DNA from: a virus
Length of the DNA: 64,000 bases
Virus record (IMG/VR): IMGVR_UViG_3300025132_000028
Coordinates: 1 to 64,000 of that record
Reading direction: 5' to 3' (one strand)
Shown: positions 33,101-41,648 of the stretch, one piece after another
How the letters are laid out: each line of letters starts with the position of its first letter
Position numbering within the stretch: the stretch's first letter is position 1
Position numbers and translations under genes: made by a program
The notes under the pieces: generated by a model
Database searches by the model: none
Told to the model about the DNA's origin: nothing
What the model saw: the letters and a program-made list of their open reading frames with translations, nothing else

Positions 33101-36100
33101 TGATCCCAGATATGGAGTCTGAACGGGATGGTTCTACTACTGGTGGTACAAACGTCTTAGACTTTAGACCTGCTGTTGCCATATACGATCCAGCAACTGC
33201 ATCAGCACCTCCATTTAGTTTTGCATCTAGAGACTTTGGTGCTCTTAATAAACCAGCTCTACCTCTAGCAGTTGGGGAAGGATCTTTAGTAAGTTTTGAA
33301 TATTACTTATCAAGAAAAGATAAACTATTCTTGAATAAAAATGGTGATCTATCTATTGTTCAAGGTGTGCCTGGTGAAGGTGAACCTGACGATTTAGATG
33401 CTGACCATATGTTATTGGGTACTATCAGTTTACCTGCATATACAGATGAAACTGATTCTATTGATATTGATTTAGAAAACCCAAGAAGATATACTTTTGC
33501 TGATATTGCTAAATTAGATAATAAAATTAGTGCTCTTGAAAATTCAGTTACTCTTTCTATGTTAGAAGAGGAAACAAAAAACGTTGACATTAGAGATGCA
33601 ACTGGTAAAGCACGTTTCAAAAATGGTTTCTTTGCTGATAATTTCCAAACTAGTGAACAAATTGATGATGACCACCCAGATAATAAGTGCGAACAGACCG
33701 ATGAAGGTAGCGGTACAATTACACCATTACCATCAAACGCATCTTTAAAAACATTAATTGTAACTAAAGATGAAACAACATCTGCTACTTACGATAGTAC
33801 AACTGATTATGACCTTTTAGATGATAATGTTGTTAAGAGGGGTGACCTCTTGATGCTTAAGTATGAAGAGAAAGAGTGGGTAAAACAACTTGCAGCAACT
33901 GGTGTAAGTAATATTAACCCATTTAATGTTATTACATGGGCAGTTGCAATTACACTAAAACCTGATATTGATAGTTGGTCTAGAAAAATTCAAACTCAAC
34001 AAACTGTAAAGATTAAAGGTAAACAAAAAACAGTAAAGGTTGTTACTAAGCGTTATAAGTGGGTTCGTACTGGTTACTGGTGGGGCTGGTGGGGTCGTTG
34101 GCGTTGGTATTGGCGTCGTTATAGATGGAGATGGTGTCATTGGAGTTGGGGGTACTACTGGTATCGTCGTGGTTGGAGATATGGATGGAGATGGCGTTAC
34201 GGTTACTACAGATATCGTTGGAGATACGGCTATTGGGGCTGGTGGGGCTGGGGCAACCGTTGTATGCGTCGAGTTGCTACTTACACTACTACTTACAAGA
34301 AGGTTGATGTACCAACACCAACGCCTGCAGATAAGGTCGAGAAGATCAAGTCGCAAGCAGAAGAGTATATGCGTTCTAGAAACGTACTTGTTGATGCACT
34401 GTCTTGTAAACCAAAGACTAGGTATTACCACTTCTTTGATGGAAGTAATACTTTGGATATTGTACCAAAACTTCTTGAAATCAAGAATGTTACAGCAGCA
34501 TTCAAAGTTGGTGAAACTGTAATTGGTAAGAGTGGGAAAGCAAGAATTAAGTTCAGAGTTTGTACACCTAACCATAAGAGAGGTAAGTATAACAAACCAG
34601 ATAGAACTTATAGCATAAACCCATACAATACTGCACAGAATATTCCTACGACATATTCTAAGTCTTCGACAGTCTTAAACGTAGACGTCGCTTCGATGGC
34701 GGAGGAAGCACAAGGTTCATTCAGTGGATATGTTGTTAATGGCATGTTACTGACTGGTCAACAGTCTGGTGCGACTGCAAAGGTAAGTCAGATTCGTTTG
34801 GTTTCTGATAAGTTTGGTGATATTCAAGCAACGTTCTTTATCAGAGATCCTCTTGCAAATCCTGCACCTCCAAACAGATTTAAGACAGGTACTAAGCAAT
34901 TTGTTCTTAATACTGATATTAACAACACTAAAGCAGTTCCTGGATCTACCAAGATCTCTTCAGGACAAGCAGATTATAAGTCTACTGGTGTTATTGAAAC
35001 TTGGAGAACGACAAAGTATAAGGTTTACTTCCATAGAGACCCTCTTGCACAGTCGTTTACAACAGATGCTAGTGGTGTATTCCTTACTAGTCTTGACGTT
35101 TGGTTCTATACTAAGGATGAAAAACTCCCAGTATTCCTTGAAGTCAGACAAATGCAGTTGGGTATTCCAACCAGAAATGTTTTAGAATATTCTGAAGTAA
35201 AACTTGATCCAGACCAAGTTACATTGGTTCCTGACACTGGTGCATCTGCAGGTAATAACACTTATAAGACCACATTTACATTTAAGTCTCCTGTATTCTG
35301 TTCTCCAAACACTGAATTCTGTGTCGTTCTCTTGTCTGAGTCTGATTCTTATGAAGTCTTCCTTGCAAGGATGGGTTCTAAGACACTCAACTTTAAGGCA
35401 CTAGGATTAGGTCAGAACTCTCAGCACAGTAAACAGTGGGGTGCTGGTTCTCTATTCAAGTCTCAGAACGGTTCTATTTGGACTCCAACTCAGGAAGAAG
35501 ATTTAACATTCAGACTTAAGAGAGCAAACTTTACAGCTACCTCTGGTACTGTTTATATGCACAACCCAGATCTTGATGTAAGTAATAATTACATTAGAAG
35601 ACTCGATCCCGATTCTTTCCAAGTCGTTTCTAGATCTGTAACTGTTGGTATTGATACAGTCACAAATGGAACTACCATGGCAGGTATTCTTACTACTGGT
35701 AGGAAAATTGGTGAAGCAACTTCTTCTGAAGGTGGTACTTCTGGTAAGTCTTATGTCTTTGGTACTATTGAAAGTACTGGTGGTCCTATTGACCTAACAT
35801 TTGGTTCTTACGCAGGTATTTCTACAGTTGCTATTGGTGGTACTGATTACATCGATGGTCAATATAATAATGTTGATCTGTTCGCTGTTACTGGTAATGG
35901 AGTTGGTGCAAAAGCAAACCTCTTTGTTGAAAATGGAAACGTAACTGCTGCTGGTGCAACTATTGTAGATGCAGGACATGGTTATACTGTGGGTGATATT
36001 ATCGGTATTACAACTGCTGATGCTGGTGGTGCTGGTTCTCAATGTCAATTGTCAATTGAAGCAACTAGTGGTGTTGATAGATTATTCCTAGAAGATGTAC

Positions 36101-37566
36101 GTGGTAACACTTTTGTTACTAGTGAAAAACTTGTTTACTTCAATGATTCTGGAACTAGAGTAGCACTTGCAAACACGACAATTACATTGTCCGCAAGAAC
36201 TGGTCCTACCTCTAATGAAGGTGACATGATAATTGTTTATCTTCCAAATCATGGAATGTATAGTGGATCTAACAAGATTACTATTAGTGGATGTAAGGAT
36301 CTTGCAGATGCAACACAACTATCTGCTGATGTTACTTCTACTAGCACGGTAATTTCTGTTGCTTCTACCATGGGTTATGAAACATTTGAAGGAATGCCAG
36401 TAAGTGCAACAAATCCAGGTTATGTATTAGTTGACGATGAACTTATTTCTTACACTGGTATTGGTGCGGGAACATTAACTATTGGTACTAGAGGTGTTGA
36501 TGGTACAGTTTCTACTCCACACACTAACGGAGAAGAAGTTGACCTGTATGAACTACAAGGTGTATCTCTCAGAAGAATTAACACAACTCATGACATTGAC
36601 CCTTATGAGTTTGATATTGATAACTTCTATATCAGAATTCAGAGAGATCAAAATGGTACAACCAGAAATGATGATGGAACATTGGTTAATGCTCCACTCC
36701 TAAGTTTCGCTGATAGTGGAGCTGCTGGTGGTGATGAAATCGATACCACAACTAACTTGTTGTACTCTAGCATCAAACCTAACTACAGAGTTATTAAACC
36801 TACTGGTAAGACTTCTGTTACTGCACAAGCCAGAACAATCACAGGTACAAGTCCAAGTGGAAATGAAGTCTCTTATGTAGATAAGGGTTATGTAAACATT
36901 GATCTTGGTAATGTTAATGAGTTTAGAGATGTAAGAATGATTGCTTCTAAAGTTAATGAAGACACATATAACACTGAACTATTCAGGAATAAGTCTTTCA
37001 CAACTGCGATCACATTACAAACAACAGATACAAATGTATCTCCAACTATTGACTCAACGGTTGGTGCAACTGAATTTGAATTCTTTAGACTTAATGATCC
37101 AGTCAATAATTATGCCCTAGATGGTCGTGTTAACATTGCTGGTGAAGATCCACATGCATCCGCATACGTAAGTAAGAATGTTTCGCTTGAGAATGAATCA
37201 CAAGCACTAAAAGTGATTATTGAAGCATACAGAAGTGACACATCTGATTTCCGTGTTGCATATCAACTCCAAACAAGTGCTGAAGGTGGTGCTGCTCCAT
37301 GGCGTCTCTTCCCTGGTTTTGATAACTTGAAAGACACTGATGGTAACGGATTAGGTGATGAAGTTATTACTCAATTGAATAATAACGGTAAGCCAGATAG
37401 AAAGATCAGAGCATCTGCTCCTTTATCTGATGAATTCATCCAGTATGAGTTTAATGCTCAGAACTTAACTGAATTCACAGGATTTAGAGTCAAGATTATG
37501 ATGTCTGGTACAAATGCTGCTGATCCTCCAAAGTTCAGATCAATCAGAGCGATTGCATACACATAG
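30130..37566 (+). CDS. DUF4815-like virion protein (2,478 aa) with Trp/Arg/Tyr tract
   Basis: The N-terminal 80 residues (NPYYDDFDAENNYYRVLFKP, PVQARELTTSQSILQNQIEK, FKDGSVVIPGG) match the DUF4815 domain of tail-associated phage proteins. It fills the place of T4 genes 9-12, so it is probably a baseplate appendage or fibre-like protein. TGQ-x-SGA segments recur (about 487 and 1540). Residues 1311-1377 are almost only Trp, Arg, Tyr and Gly. About 1400-1425 (CKPKTRYYHFFDG) is a known tail protein motif. Near 2402 a D-x-D-x-N-G-x-G-D loop looks calcium binding. The C-terminus (FTGFRVKIMMSGTN, PPKFRSIRAIAYT) is conserved in related phages. A terminator follows. Confidence 0.82.
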   Translation: MPQRTNLNINPYYDDFDAENNYYRVLFKPGFPVQARELTTSQSILQNQIEKFARHTFKDGSVVIPGGVSYDFDYQSIQIESTFLGLNVGDYITSFIGKEIRGQQTGLEAKIVNVLLSSQTSSGNITLFIKYTSGTSGNQVGAFQDGETLITEENVVYGNTTISSGNTFAVTIATNAAQIGSAAHVDAGTFFFRGYFVDVKKQTVVLDEADDTPSYRVGLQISEEIVNAKQDNTLYDNAKGFTNFAAPGADRFKIQTTLVKKSLTDLNDSSFIELLRVDEGVLLNVPNKPAYSVIKDYIAERDFERTGNFFVEPFDITFHECLNNRRGNNGLFYDNQVTDEGAVPSNDLACVSVGSGKAYVKGYDIDRPVATILDIPKPRTTRKIEDAFVPYNLGSQVQVNNVYGHPAIKREVQLYSQRLGANGTTLAGERIGDCRCYSFNLTSGEYLSPKTPFTLFVYDVTLYQKLHLANPLSAAQLPAGAYITGQSSGASGYVTAAGTGSAKVFVRDTSGTFIQGETIYINGIKENARKTLDVRVYDSTDVKSVYQQASALGLQANFYGDVLLVGQPVPGFKETDQFNITAAGKVSINSKTLTGIKTDSLLAVQQVGFTTTTLYRVKDIAKTGLEVTIEATTDVVGITTGALPAANITSTIIAFTPIVQNINQDEMYVSLPQSDVATVDLQNSSLEFHTQLTALATNGSGEMTITNTSGVQGALFEAFDEERYSIVYSDGVIATISSNKFEYNSGSNTITIKGLRQSQTNVVANVVMKKPQFKAKSKVVNRSQVVNITRSANKQSGSTANNSLNDGLSFSTFFGTRIQDKKICLNYPEVIEVLAIHESFDSNAPTFDKLNLTSVENVQTSAIIGESIIGNDSKAIARLVAKPGAAQVEFVYLTDARFILGEDISFNESDIVASIDSIVNGSYKDITYRYSLSNGQEHAFSNYASLSRSASSGQPPTRQLKVVFDYYSVPSGDDGDVVTVDSYPQSVFRGLIPDMESERDGSTTGGTNVLDFRPAVAIYDPATASAPPFSFASRDFGALNKPALPLAVGEGSLVSFEYYLSRKDKLFLNKNGDLSIVQGVPGEGEPDDLDADHMLLGTISLPAYTDETDSIDIDLENPRRYTFADIAKLDNKISALENSVTLSMLEEETKNVDIRDATGKARFKNGFFADNFQTSEQIDDDHPDNKCEQTDEGSGTITPLPSNASLKTLIVTKDETTSATYDSTTDYDLLDDNVVKRGDLLMLKYEEKEWVKQLAATGVSNINPFNVITWAVAITLKPDIDSWSRKIQTQQTVKIKGKQKTVKVVTKRYKWVRTGYWWGWWGRWRWYWRRYRWRWCHWSWGYYWYRRGWRYGWRWRYGYYRYRWRYGYWGWWGWGNRCMRRVATYTTTYKKVDVPTPTPADKVEKIKSQAEEYMRSRNVLVDALSCKPKTRYYHFFDGSNTLDIVPKLLEIKNVTAAFKVGETVIGKSGKARIKFRVCTPNHKRGKYNKPDRTYSINPYNTAQNIPTTYSKSSTVLNVDVASMAEEAQGSFSGYVVNGMLLTGQQSGATAKVSQIRLVSDKFGDIQATFFIRDPLANPAPPNRFKTGTKQFVLNTDINNTKAVPGSTKISSGQADYKSTGVIETWRTTKYKVYFHRDPLAQSFTTDASGVFLTSLDVWFYTKDEKLPVFLEVRQMQLGIPTRNVLEYSEVKLDPDQVTLVPDTGASAGNNTYKTTFTFKSPVFCSPNTEFCVVLLSESDSYEVFLARMGSKTLNFKALGLGQNSQHSKQWGAGSLFKSQNGSIWTPTQEEDLTFRLKRANFTATSGTVYMHNPDLDVSNNYIRRLDPDSFQVVSRSVTVGIDTVTNGTTMAGILTTGRKIGEATSSEGGTSGKSYVFGTIESTGGPIDLTFGSYAGISTVAIGGTDYIDGQYNNVDLFAVTGNGVGAKANLFVENGNVTAAGATIVDAGHGYTVGDIIGITTADAGGAGSQCQLSIEATSGVDRLFLEDVRGNTFVTSEKLVYFNDSGTRVALANTTITLSARTGPTSNEGDMIIVYLPNHGMYSGSNKITISGCKDLADATQLSADVTSTSTVISVASTMGYETFEGMPVSATNPGYVLVDDELISYTGIGAGTLTIGTRGVDGTVSTPHTNGEEVDLYELQGVSLRRINTTHDIDPYEFDIDNFYIRIQRDQNGTTRNDDGTLVNAPLLSFADSGAAGGDEIDTTTNLLYSSIKPNYRVIKPTGKTSVTAQARTITGTSPSGNEVSYVDKGYVNIDLGNVNEFRDVRMIASKVNEDTYNTELFRNKSFTTAITLQTTDTNVSPTIDSTVGATEFEFFRLNDPVNNYALDGRVNIAGEDPHASAYVSKNVSLENESQALKVIIEAYRSDTSDFRVAYQLQTSAEGGAAPWRLFPGFDNLKDTDGNGLGDEVITQLNNNGKPDRKIRASAPLSDEFIQYEFNAQNLTEFTGFRVKIMMSGTNAADPPKFRSIRAIAYT
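34060..34260 (+). other. Trp/Arg/Tyr/Gly-rich coding tract
   Basis: Codons 1311-1377 of the 2,478-residue protein. Counted by hand, 67 residues contain 21 Trp, 16 Arg, 13 Tyr and 11 Gly, leaving only six others. Flanks are Lys-rich on the N-side (KIKGKQKTVKVVTKRYK). Arginine is CGT in 10 of 16 cases here while AGA dominates elsewhere in the gene, and local G+C is visibly higher than in the surroundings. Confidence 0.9.
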
Positions 37567-37572
37567 ACTATA

Positions 37573-37600
37573 AAAGACACCTAAATATAGGTGTCTTTTT
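37573..37600 (+). terminator. intrinsic terminator with late box in its loop
   Basis: AAAGACACCT (37573-37582) and AGGTGTCTTT (37589-37598) make a perfect 10-bp stem with a 6-nt loop and a T-run. The loop side reads CTAAATA (37581-37587), which resembles a late -10 box and could start transcription of the next gene at 37610. Confidence 0.8.
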
Positions 37601-37609
37601 AATAATAAA

Positions 37610-38071
37610 ATGTCATCACCTGATCCTGACTTATCAGCTTTTAATGAATTTGCCTTTCAAACTATCTTGGATCAATACCAAGAAGATGAAATTTGGAAGA
37701 TGTATAAAGATCAGCAAAAACTTGATGATCAATTAAAAGAGGAAGAAAAAGAAATTGAATACATTGAAGAAGCAAGAGAAGGCGATGAGGAATTTTCTTT
37801 AATGAATTTTACTGAAGAATTTGATATCAGACCAGTAGCAGATAATCCTGGTCTTTATAAAGATATGAGTACTGGTGCAGTTTTAAATATGGACAATACT
37901 GCTTTTAAGATGTATCAAACTAACAAAATAAGATCTGAAGCAGTCCAAAGAAAACAAGAAGAGACAAATGAAAAAGTTTCTAAAATGGATCTTGAAGTGG
38001 AAGAAATGAAAGGAGATCTTAAAGAATTGAAAGGTTTAATTAGAGATTTGATAAAAGGACTAAATAACTAA
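37610..38071 (+). CDS. acidic coiled-coil protein of unknown function (153 aa)
   Basis: 153 residues. The N-terminus (DPDLSAFNEFAFQTILDQYQ) is polar. Residues 30-65 are nearly all Glu, Lys and Asp (KDQQKLDDQLKEEEKEIEYI). About 110-150 form a heptad-like coiled coil (VQRKQEETNEKVSKMDLEVE, MKGDLKELKGLIRDLIKGL). The middle (FDIRPVADNPGLYKDMSTGA) may be a small globular part. It lies among neck and tail genes, so it may be a virion or assembly protein. No T4 counterpart was recognised; the fibritin (wac) position is near, but nothing else supports that. Confidence 0.6.
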   Translation: MSSPDPDLSAFNEFAFQTILDQYQEDEIWKMYKDQQKLDDQLKEEEKEIEYIEEAREGDEEFSLMNFTEEFDIRPVADNPGLYKDMSTGAVLNMDNTAFKMYQTNKIRSEAVQRKQEETNEKVSKMDLEVEEMKGDLKELKGLIRDLIKGLNN

Positions 38072-38091
38072 ACGGTATATATTTTTTTCTG

Positions 38092-38430
38092 ATGGCAGCA
38101 GTTTACAATAAAAATATTGTTATTAATACTGGTTCAACTTTCAATGAGACCTATAACTTAAGAAATCCAGATGAGACTTCTTACAGTTTAGTTGGTGCTG
38201 GAATGAGTGGTATTTTGAAAAAACATCCTGGTGCTAGTTCTGGAGTTGGTTTTGCAATGACTTCTACTGATCTTGCAGGAGGAGAATTAAAATTGACAAT
38301 GACCTCAACAGATACTAACAAATTAAAAGAAGGTCGTTACAGATATGATGTTTTGGTCACAGAATCTGGTGGAGATAAAGTCCATATTATAGAAGGTTCA
38401 GCAATGGTAAGAGCAGGAGTAACCACATGA
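38092..38430 (+). CDS. beta-rich virion-associated protein (112 aa)
   Basis: 112 residues with an immunoglobulin-like strand pattern: NKNIVINTGSTFNETYNLRN, YSLVGAGMSGILKKHPG, GELKLTMTSTDT, GRYRYDVLVTES and KVHIIEGSAMVRAG. The order (intrinsic strand, ligand-free 'leading' strand, then LKEGRYRYDVLV) resembles small domains attached to phage baseplates and fibres. It sits between the large appendage gene and gene 13 and its stop overlaps the start of the next small gene (ATGA). Function is not known; a structural role is inferred from context and fold. Confidence 0.6.
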   Translation: MAAVYNKNIVINTGSTFNETYNLRNPDETSYSLVGAGMSGILKKHPGASSGVGFAMTSTDLAGGELKLTMTSTDTNKLKEGRYRYDVLVTESGGDKVHIIEGSAMVRAGVTT

Positions 38431-38564
38431 CTTATACTCAAAAAATAATTGTTCCTAAAAACGGAGAAGTAGATACAAAGTTAATTAAAACCTCTACTGC
38501 CCAGAAGGTAAGCGTTCTAAATAATAATAATAAAGATAATATTGACATTACTATAAGCGGGTAA
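38427..38564 (+). CDS. 45-aa protein of unknown function
   Basis: A 45-codon frame overlapping the stop of the previous gene as ATGA and ending two bases before gene 13. The product (MTYTQKIIVPKNGEVDTKLI, then KTSTAQKVSVLNNNNKDNID) looks like a few beta strands with an Asn-rich loop. Overlap with one neighbour and tight spacing to the other support expression. It may be a partner of the 112-residue protein. Confidence 0.5.
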   Translation: MTYTQKIIVPKNGEVDTKLIKTSTAQKVSVLNNNNKDNIDITISG

Positions 38565-38566
38565 AT

Positions 38567-39409
38567 ATGGCAAAACCATCTACCAGAGAAGGATTTAAAG
38601 ACTATTGCCTAAGGCAATTGGGTGCTCCTGTATTAGAAATCAACGTTGATGATGACCAACTAGATGATTTGGTGGATGATGCTTTGCAGTTTTGGCAAGA
38701 GAGACATTTTGATGGAACGGAAAGTCAATATTTAAAATATAAGATTACACAAGATGATATTGATAGAGGAAAGGCAAGGGTTGGAAATCAAGGTGCAGGT
38801 ATTACTACAACAACAGATAGTGCTACTATTGTTGGAAGTAGTGTTGGTTTTAACTTTGAAGAAAATAGTAACTTTTTAAAAATTCCAGATGATGTTATCG
38901 GAGTAAATAAAGTATTCAGATTTGACAGTAGTACCATTTCTAGTGGAATGTTCAGTGTTAAATATCAATTATTTTTAAATGACATTTATTTCTTAGGTGC
39001 TAGTGAGTTATTAAGTTACTCTATGGTCAAGAGTCACTTGGAGACTATTGATAGGTTACTTACAACTGATAAGCAAATAAGATTCAATAAAACTCAAGGA
39101 AAACTTTATATTGATATTGAGTGGAATAATGCAACTCCAGATGATTATATTATTATTGATTGTTACAGAGCACTTGATCCATCAACCAATCAGTTAGTTT
39201 GGAATAATTATTTCTTAAAACGATATGCCACCGCATTGATTAAAAGACAATGGGGTCAAAACTTAATTAAATTTCAAGGTGTAAAACTTCCTGGTGGTAT
39301 TGAATTAAATGGCAGACCAATATATGATGATGCTGAAAGAGAACTTACTGAATTGAGACAGGCAATGATTAGTGAATACGAACTTCCACCTTTTGATCTT
39401 ATCGGATAA
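38567..39409 (+). CDS. 13: neck protein gp13
   Basis: 280 residues against 309 in T4. Gp13 closes the filled head together with gp14 and joins head to tail. Conserved features are the start (REGFKDYCLRQLGAPVLEIN) and DDQLDDLVDDALQFWQERHFDG at about 28-50, then FLNDIYFLGASELLSYSMVK and the C-terminal RQWGQNLIKFQGVKLPGGIE with ELRQAMISEYELPP. The stop overlaps the gene 14 ATG, as expected for two proteins that form one complex. Confidence 0.93.
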   Translation: MAKPSTREGFKDYCLRQLGAPVLEINVDDDQLDDLVDDALQFWQERHFDGTESQYLKYKITQDDIDRGKARVGNQGAGITTTTDSATIVGSSVGFNFEENSNFLKIPDDVIGVNKVFRFDSSTISSGMFSVKYQLFLNDIYFLGASELLSYSMVKSHLETIDRLLTTDKQIRFNKTQGKLYIDIEWNNATPDDYIIIDCYRALDPSTNQLVWNNYFLKRYATALIKRQWGQNLIKFQGVKLPGGIELNGRPIYDDAERELTELRQAMISEYELPPFDLIG

Positions 39410-40794
39410 TGGCACTCAATCCCTTTTTTATACAAGGTTCATCTGGAGAACAGAACCTTGTACAAGATTTAATCAACGAACAGTTGAGGATGTATGGTAT
39501 TGATGTAACCTACATTCCAAGGAAGTTTGTAAATAAACAATCAATTATAGAAGAAGTACAATCATCAAAATTTGATGATAATTTTACCATTGAAGCATAT
39601 TTGCAAAACTATGATGGGTTCCAAGGTAATGGAGATATTCTAACAAAATTTGGAATCACTCTAAAAGATGAAGTACAATTAATTATTTCTAAAGAGAGGT
39701 TTACTGATTTTATCCGTCCATTCATGGATCAGATGGATGATGATGAAGTTGAATTTTTTGATACCCCTAGAGAGGGAGATTTAATATACTTCCCACTTGG
39801 GAAAAAGTTATTTGAGATCAAGTATGTAGAAGTAGAAAAACCATTCTTCATGCTTCGTAAAAACTACGTTTTTGAACTTAGATGTGAACTCTTTGAATAC
39901 GAGAATGAGGTTCTTGATACTGGTATTGATTCTATTGATAAGACAGTTCTTGACGAAGGATTCATCACCACATTAAACATTGTAGGAAATGGAAGCACTG
40001 CTCTAGGAACTGCAAGTACAACTACTGGTTATGTTGGTCAAGTATTCTTACAAAATGATGGATATGGATTTACTAGTACTCCTTTAGTAACATTCACTTC
40101 TCCTCCAGTTGGATTTACAACTGCTACTGCTGTTGCAATCACAACTACCATGGGAACATTACGAGCGGTAGAAGCAATCAGATTGACAAATGCTGGTTAT
40201 GGATATAGTGAAAAACCAACCATCTTTATCACAGGTGGTGGTGGATCTGGTGCAATTGCAACCTGTACTTTTGTGGTTGGATCTGGAACTTCCTTCGGTG
40301 TTGGAGAAATTACTGTTGGAACATCAGGAACTCAATATGCTGCTTCACCAACTGTTGCTATTGGAACTGCTCCAGCTGGTGGAGTTGATGCAACTGCATT
40401 TGCAACTCTTAATTCCAGAGGTCAGGTTAATAATGTATACATTACCAATGCAGGTACTGGATATACCGAAGCACCTTCTGTAACCTTCTCTGGTGCTCCT
40501 CAGAACGGTTCTGGCAGTTATGTATACAATGAACTAGTTACTGGGCAATCAAGCAATACAACAGCAAGAGTTAGGGAATGGGATGCAACCACTAATGTTC
40601 TTAAGGTTGGTATTGTTACTGGAACCTTCTATGATGGAGAAACAGTTGTTGGTTCTGCGTCTTCTGCTACATATACTGTGAGAACATATACTTTTGAAGA
40701 TACTTACGATGCTTTCAATGAAGGTGATGTCTTTGAGACAGAGGCAGATTTAATCGTAGATTTCTCTGAAAGAAACCCATTTGGTGATTTCTAA
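39409..40794 (+). CDS. 14: neck protein gp14, enlarged
   Basis: 461 residues, much longer than T4 gp14 (256). The first 170 residues carry the gp14 pattern (QNLVQDLINEQLRMYGIDVT, YIPRKFVNKQSIIEEVQSSKF, FFDTPREGDLIYFPLGKKLFEIKYVE). About 190-370 is an insertion of G-x-G-Y/F beta repeats (NDGYGFTSTPLVTF, NAGYGYSEKPTIFITGGGGSG, NAGTGYTEAPSVTF). A TGQSSNTTARV segment follows. The extreme C-terminus (EADLIVDFSERNPFGDF) returns to the gp14 type. The insertion motif is shared with gp8 and the giant protein. Confidence 0.9.
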   Translation: MALNPFFIQGSSGEQNLVQDLINEQLRMYGIDVTYIPRKFVNKQSIIEEVQSSKFDDNFTIEAYLQNYDGFQGNGDILTKFGITLKDEVQLIISKERFTDFIRPFMDQMDDDEVEFFDTPREGDLIYFPLGKKLFEIKYVEVEKPFFMLRKNYVFELRCELFEYENEVLDTGIDSIDKTVLDEGFITTLNIVGNGSTALGTASTTTGYVGQVFLQNDGYGFTSTPLVTFTSPPVGFTTATAVAITTTMGTLRAVEAIRLTNAGYGYSEKPTIFITGGGGSGAIATCTFVVGSGTSFGVGEITVGTSGTQYAASPTVAIGTAPAGGVDATAFATLNSRGQVNNVYITNAGTGYTEAPSVTFSGAPQNGSGSYVYNELVTGQSSNTTARVREWDATTNVLKVGIVTGTFYDGETVVGSASSATYTVRTYTFEDTYDAFNEGDVFETEADLIVDFSERNPFGDF

Positions 40795-41648
40795 TGTTAG
40801 GACAGTATTACTACCACGAAATCTTAAGAAAAACAATTATTGGTTTCGGAACTTTATTTAATAATATTCAACTACGCCATCAAGATGCTGCTGGTAAGGA
40901 TATTAGTGCGATCAAAGTTCCCCTAGCATATGGTCCTGCACAAAAATTCTTGGCAAGAATTGAGCAAGGTAAAACAAACGAGAGAGACATTGCAATTACT
41001 TTACCACGAATGTCATTTGAAATGACTGGTATTGAGTATGATGCAACAAGAAAAACAGGAATTACTCAAACATTCAAAACCACTATGAAATCTAGTGGTG
41101 ATATGAAAAAGGTATTCATGCCTGTTCCTTATACTCTTAGTTTTTCATTATCAATTTTTACAAAATTGAACGATGATGCTTTACAAATTATTGAACAGAT
41201 ATTACCTTATTTCCAACCAAGTTTTAATATTACAATAGATCTAGTAAGTTCTATTGGAGAAAAAAGAGATATTCCAGTTACATTAAACAATATTAGTTTT
41301 TCTGATGAATATGAGGGAGACTTTACAACTCGTAGAGCACTCATTTATACATTGACTTTTTCTGCAAAAACTCAACTCTTCGGTGCAATCGCAGATTCTC
41401 CAGATGGAATCATCAAGAAGGTTATGGTCGATATCTACCAAGATACAAATACAAGGACTGCAAGAAAGAGTGTCAGATATACAACTACACCAAAAGCGAA
41501 GAAAGATTACGACAACGACGGAGCGATTACTGCTGCCGATGATCCATTAGTTGAAGCTGGTGATGACTTTGGATTTAATGAAAGTACATCAATTTATTTG
41601 ACTCCAACTAAATATAGTCCAAGTGAAGGTAAGGATGTTGACGGATGA
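40794..41648 (+). CDS. 15: tail completion and sheath stabiliser gp15
   Basis: 284 residues against 272 in T4. Gp15 caps the finished tail and binds the neck. The start (GQYYYHEILRKTIIGFGTLF, NNIQLRHQDAAGK) and PVPYTLSFSLSIFTKLNDDALQIIEQILPYF at about 110-140 are typical. Residues 238-249 read DYDNDGAITAAD, a canonical D-x-D-x-D-G-x-I-x-x-x-D calcium-binding loop of the EF-hand/dockerin kind, which I do not know from T4 gp15. The start overlaps the gene 14 stop, and the stop overlaps gene 16. Confidence 0.92.
   Translation: MLGQYYYHEILRKTIIGFGTLFNNIQLRHQDAAGKDISAIKVPLAYGPAQKFLARIEQGKTNERDIAITLPRMSFEMTGIEYDATRKTGITQTFKTTMKSSGDMKKVFMPVPYTLSFSLSIFTKLNDDALQIIEQILPYFQPSFNITIDLVSSIGEKRDIPVTLNNISFSDEYEGDFTTRRALIYTLTFSAKTQLFGAIADSPDGIIKKVMVDIYQDTNTRTARKSVRYTTTPKAKKDYDNDGAITAADDPLVEAGDDFGFNESTSIYLTPTKYSPSEGKDVDG

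Noticed and set aside
34040-34522. A 160-codon + strand frame rich in Val, Gly and Ile over the same tract
   Set aside because: A shifted reading of GGT/TGG/CGT-rich DNA gives Val and Gly by composition. No slippery site or start signal was seen, and the 2,478-codon frame continues unbroken.
33955-34575. A 206-codon frame on the - strand rich in Thr and Pro
   Set aside because: It is the reverse reading of the Trp/Arg/Tyr tract, where TGG and CGT codons give Pro- and Thr-rich products. It lacks a ribosome binding site and lies wholly over a virion gene.
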